From: an uncultured Bacilli bacterium
Lineage (GTDB): Bacteria; Bacillota_I; Bacilli_A; RF39; UBA660
DNA length: 24,434 bases
NCBI GenBank assembly: GCA_947630885.1
Contig: CANRJI010000001.1
Coordinates: 1-24,434 of the forward strand
Direction: 5' to 3'
This document shows, piece by piece, positions 22,135 to 24,434 of this stretch (positions are counted from its first letter, which is position 1; each line of letters opens with the position of its first letter). A program made the translations under genes and the position numbers. The notes under the pieces are model-generated. The model was given only the letters and a program-made list of their open reading frames with translations. It had not been told where the DNA came from and made no database searches.

Positions 22135-22806
22135 ATGAGAAGTATGAAAAAAATATTAATTATTTTAAGTATTTTAATTGTAAGTATAAATACGGTTTAT
22201 GCTAAAGAAGTAGTAAAATTTTCGAAATGTGTCGATGGTGATACGATTAAAGTAGAAATTGATGGAGAAGTTAAGACAGTTAGATTTCTAGCGGTCGATA
22301 CACCAGAATCAGTTCATCCAACAAAGGGAATGGAATATTATGGTAAGGAAGCTAGTAACTATACTTGTGAAGCAGTAACAAAGGCTAAAAAAATTGAACT
22401 TGAATATGATGACAATAGTGATAAAGAAGATAAATACGATCGATTACTTGCTTGGGTTTGGGTTGATGATGTACTTCTTCAAGACGAACTAATTAAAAAT
22501 GGTTATGCAGAAGTTACTTATTTATATGGAGACTATAAATATACGTCTCTTCTTCAAGATCATCAAGCGATAACAGAAGCAAAAAAGATTGGTATATGGA
22601 ATGAAGAAGCAAGAAAGGAGTATGATTCGGCAGCATCTGAAAAAGAAAATAATAGTGATGACAATAGCAAAGAAAATGATGATATTGATTTTAAAAATAT
22701 GTCAACAAAAGAAATGATTACATTAGCTATTGGATTACTTATTTTTGTATTATTTGGATCAACAATAAAGAAATATAAAAGAAAACTTAAAAATTTAATG
22801 AAATAA
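22135..22806 (+). CDS. Staphylococcal-nuclease-like thermonuclease, secreted and C-terminally anchored
   Basis: A 223-aa SNase-fold nuclease. An N-terminal signal peptide (about residues 5-23, ending VYA) leads into the SNase domain (about 25-155). Catalytic residues are visible by motif: D34 and D36 in VDGDTI, R50 in VRFLAVDTPE, E58, and R103 in YDRLLAWVWV. A Ser/Asn/Asp/Glu/Lys linker (about 160-187) precedes a C-terminal membrane helix (about 192-210) and a basic tail, so it probably works at the outer face of the membrane on extracellular DNA/RNA. There is no Shine-Dalgarno sequence before ATG 22135 or ATG 22144, unlike almost every other gene here. Confidence 0.92.
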   Translation: MRSMKKILIILSILIVSINTVYAKEVVKFSKCVDGDTIKVEIDGEVKTVRFLAVDTPESVHPTKGMEYYGKEASNYTCEAVTKAKKIELEYDDNSDKEDKYDRLLAWVWVDDVLLQDELIKNGYAEVTYLYGDYKYTSLLQDHQAITEAKKIGIWNEEARKEYDSAASEKENNSDDNSKENDDIDFKNMSTKEMITLAIGLLIFVLFGSTIKKYKRKLKNLMK

Positions 22807-22829
22807 AATTTAATCTTGCTTAAGGCTAT

Positions 22830-22835
22830 TATAAT
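22830..22835 (+). promoter_or_regulatory. -10 element before the nucleotidyltransferase gene
   Basis: A perfect TATAAT (22830-22835) lies 30 bp before the start codon. No good -35 is correctly spaced; TTTAAT at 22809 is 15 bp away. Confidence 0.4.
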
Positions 22836-22865
22836 ATATCAAAGTGAAAGGAATGGGTAAACTAA

Positions 22866-23783
22866 ATGAATAAAGATGTAACATTAGTTATTTTAGCAGG
22901 TGGCATGGGAAGTCGATTTGGCGGTTTAAAACAAATTGCACCAATGGGACCAAATGGAGAATTTATTATCGACTATTCAATATACGATGCGATAAAAGCT
23001 GGTTTTAATAAGGTTGTATTTTTGATTAGAAAAGAAAATTTTGAAATTTTTAAGGAAACAATTGGAAGTAGAGTTGAACCACATATAAGGGTAGAATATG
23101 CTTTTCAAGAGTTTGATGCAGTTCCTTGTGCGGTAAATATTCCTAGTGAAAGAGTTAAACCTCTTGGAACAGCACACGCAATATTATGTGTAAAGAATTT
23201 TGTTCATGAACCTTTTGCCATAATTAATGCCGATGATTTTTATGGAAGAGATGCTTTTGTAAAGGCCTATAATTACTTAAATACAGTCGATGTTAATTCT
23301 AACGACTATGGAATGATTGGTTATCGTGTTGGAAATACGCTTACAGAAAATGGATCGGTTAAAAGAGGTGTCTGTCAAGTTCAGGATAATGGATATTTAG
23401 TTAACATAACGGAAAGTAAAGTTGAAAAGGTTAATGATGTTATTACGGCTAGTCCATTAGACGGAAGAAAAGAGTTTGTCGTTAAATCTACTGACCCTGT
23501 ATCGATGAATTTTCTTTTGTTTACTCCAACAATATTTAAATATTTAGAGGAAGAATTTGCAGACTTTTTAAGAAATAAAAATACAGATTTACTTACTTCA
23601 GAATATTTAATCCCAGACGTTTTACAGAAACTTATCGATGAAAGGGAAGCGACCGCTAGAGTAATTGAGACGGAAGCTAATTGGTATGGCGTTACGTATA
23701 AGGAAGATACTCCGGTAGTAAGAAAAGCAATTGCTAATTTTGTTAAAGATAATGTTTATAGCAATGAATTATGGAAAAATTAG
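22866..23783 (+). CDS. Sugar-phosphate nucleotidyltransferase (NTP_transferase family)
   Basis: A 305-aa cytoplasmic enzyme that joins an NTP to a sugar 1-phosphate. The nucleotide-binding signature LAGGMGSRFGGLKQ (10-23) is complete. GTAHAILCVKNFV and the metal-binding NADDFYGRDAF segment follow, with the C-terminal part carrying WYGVTYKED. It resembles the UDP-N-acetylglucosamine/UDP-glucose pyrophosphorylase-like group seen as a single-domain protein in Firmicutes, but the sugar cannot be deduced. AAAGGAATGGG precedes the ATG. It is not beside any glycan cluster. Confidence 0.88.
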   Translation: MNKDVTLVILAGGMGSRFGGLKQIAPMGPNGEFIIDYSIYDAIKAGFNKVVFLIRKENFEIFKETIGSRVEPHIRVEYAFQEFDAVPCAVNIPSERVKPLGTAHAILCVKNFVHEPFAIINADDFYGRDAFVKAYNYLNTVDVNSNDYGMIGYRVGNTLTENGSVKRGVCQVQDNGYLVNITESKVEKVNDVITASPLDGRKEFVVKSTDPVSMNFLLFTPTIFKYLEEEFADFLRNKNTDLLTSEYLIPDVLQKLIDEREATARVIETEANWYGVTYKEDTPVVRKAIANFVKDNVYSNELWKN

Positions 23784-23830
23784 TTAAATTGTGGTATTTA
23801 CAAATTTCTATTTTTATTGCAATTGATATT

Positions 23831-23839
23831 TGATATAAT
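23831..23839 (+). promoter_or_regulatory. Extended -10 promoter of hpf
   Basis: TGA-TATAAT (23831-23839) is a consensus extended -10, with a T-rich and poor -35 region. The transcript would start about 20 nt before the ATG. Confidence 0.6.
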
Positions 23840-23864
23840 TATATTGTAAGAAAGGAATGATATA

Positions 23865-24392
23865 ATGAGATACAATATTCGTGGAGATAAAATGGTGGTT
23901 ACTGATGCAATTAAGGATTATGCAGAAGAAAAATTAAGTAGATTGGAAAAGTATTTTAAAGATGATGAGGTGACGGCGAACATCCTTGCGAGAGTAAAAG
24001 GTAATTCACAAATTGTGGAAGTTACGATACCCACTAGTAAGTTTGTGCTAAGAAGTGAAGAAGAAAATGAAGACTTATATGCTGCGATTGACTTGGTTAG
24101 CGATAAGTTAGAAAGACAAATTAGAAAAAATAAGACACGTCTTAGTAGAAATATGAAAGAAAGCGTTAAAGAATTTAATTTTGATTTTGATATTGAAGAA
24201 GAAGAAAAGCCAGAAGAGAAAATTGTTAAGAGAAAGAATATTGAAATGAAGCCAATGGATGAGGAAGAGGCTATTCTCGAGATGGAATTACTTGGTCATT
24301 CATTCTTTGTATATAAAGATATGGAAACAAATAATATTTGTGTTTTATATAAAAGAAAAGATGGAGATTACGGATTAATCGAAACGAAATAA
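23865..24392 (+). CDS. hpf: Ribosome hibernation promoting factor, long form
   Basis: A 175-aa long-form HPF. The N-terminal RaiA-like domain (about 1-98; MRYNIRGDKMVVTDAIKDYA, then LYAAIDLVSDKLERQIRKNK) binds in the decoding centre of idle 30S subunits. An acidic linker (about 105-120) leads to the C-terminal dimerisation domain (about 122-175; KPMDEEEAILEMELLGHSFF, ending DGDYGLIE) that pairs two 70S ribosomes into 100S particles. Length matches the family (175-190 aa). AAGAAAGGAATG precedes the ATG. Confidence 0.96.
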   Translation: MRYNIRGDKMVVTDAIKDYAEEKLSRLEKYFKDDEVTANILARVKGNSQIVEVTIPTSKFVLRSEEENEDLYAAIDLVSDKLERQIRKNKTRLSRNMKESVKEFNFDFDIEEEEKPEEKIVKRKNIEMKPMDEEEAILEMELLGHSFFVYKDMETNNICVLYKRKDGDYGLIETK

Positions 24393-24403
24393 ATAGTTAA
24401 AAA

Positions 24404-24434
24404 AGAATAATGAGTTTAGAATATAAATTATTCT
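24404..24434 (+). terminator. Hairpin after hpf, cut by the window end
   Basis: AGAATAAT (24404-24411) pairs with ATTATTCT (24427-24434) around a 15-nt loop. Whether a T-run follows cannot be seen. Confidence 0.45.

Noticed and set aside
1..24434. Recoded genetic code (TGA as Trp), CRISPR arrays, tRNA or rRNA genes
   Set aside because: TGA ends real genes at 2058 and 4400 and Trp is TGG throughout. No regularly spaced repeats and no tRNA or rRNA sequence were recognised on either strand.

Overview
The window looks like a chromosomal segment of an uncultivated low-GC Firmicute. Bacilli is likely, perhaps one of the small-genome gut orders near RF39/Erysipelotrichia, but that placement is inference. 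The support is very AT-rich DNA, strong AAGGAGG-type ribosome binding sites, TTGACA/TATAAT-type promoters, many hairpin+T-run terminators, and the Firmicutes-specific primosome genes dnaB and dnaI. Several genes end in TGA (for example at 2058 and 4400) and Trp is written TGG, so the standard bacterial code is used rather than the Mollicutes TGA=Trp code. No rRNA, tRNA, CRISPR array, integrase or full-length IS was seen.

Layout. 1-842: 3' part of parB, which suggests an origin-proximal place; the first ~66 bp are anomalously GC-rich. 1095-2058: cold-shock protein and a CPBP membrane protease. 2203-8181: a tight replication operon, dnaB-dnaI-small tail-anchored membrane protein-dnaE-gmk. 8350-11530: a two-gene unit of a degenerate HD-domain protein and a valyl-tRNA synthetase of the archaeal/rickettsial type rather than the usual bacterial type. 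11531-11877: gene-poor, AT-rich spacer. 11878-13335: TM2 zinc-ribbon protein, DUF2752 protein and DUF421 membrane protein. 13441-14826: membrane-anchored polysaccharide deacetylase. 14947-16899: RmuC plus two conserved-looking unknown proteins. 16972-17442 (minus): small AraC-type regulator, divergent from a two-gene unit at 17559-19651 that holds an orphan VirD4/TraG-like ATPase without a membrane anchor and an unrecognised soluble protein. 19770-19960: a 191-bp MITE-like insertion flanked by an exact 22-bp duplication of a whole terminator hairpin. 19991-21115 (minus): parvulin-type membrane foldase. 21314-21524: two tiny one-helix membrane proteins. 21624-21980 (minus): HIT hydrolase. 22135-24392: secreted/anchored SNase-type nuclease with an apparently leaderless mRNA, a sugar-phosphate nucleotidyltransferase, and long-form HPF.

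Most genes are housekeeping: segregation, replication initiation and elongation, nucleotide supply, translation, envelope modification, ribosome hibernation. The least explained parts are the VirD4-like ATPase pair with its divergent AraC regulator, the MITE inside a duplicated terminator, the foreign-looking ValRS with its inactivated HD neighbour, and the small tail-anchored protein in the replisome operon.
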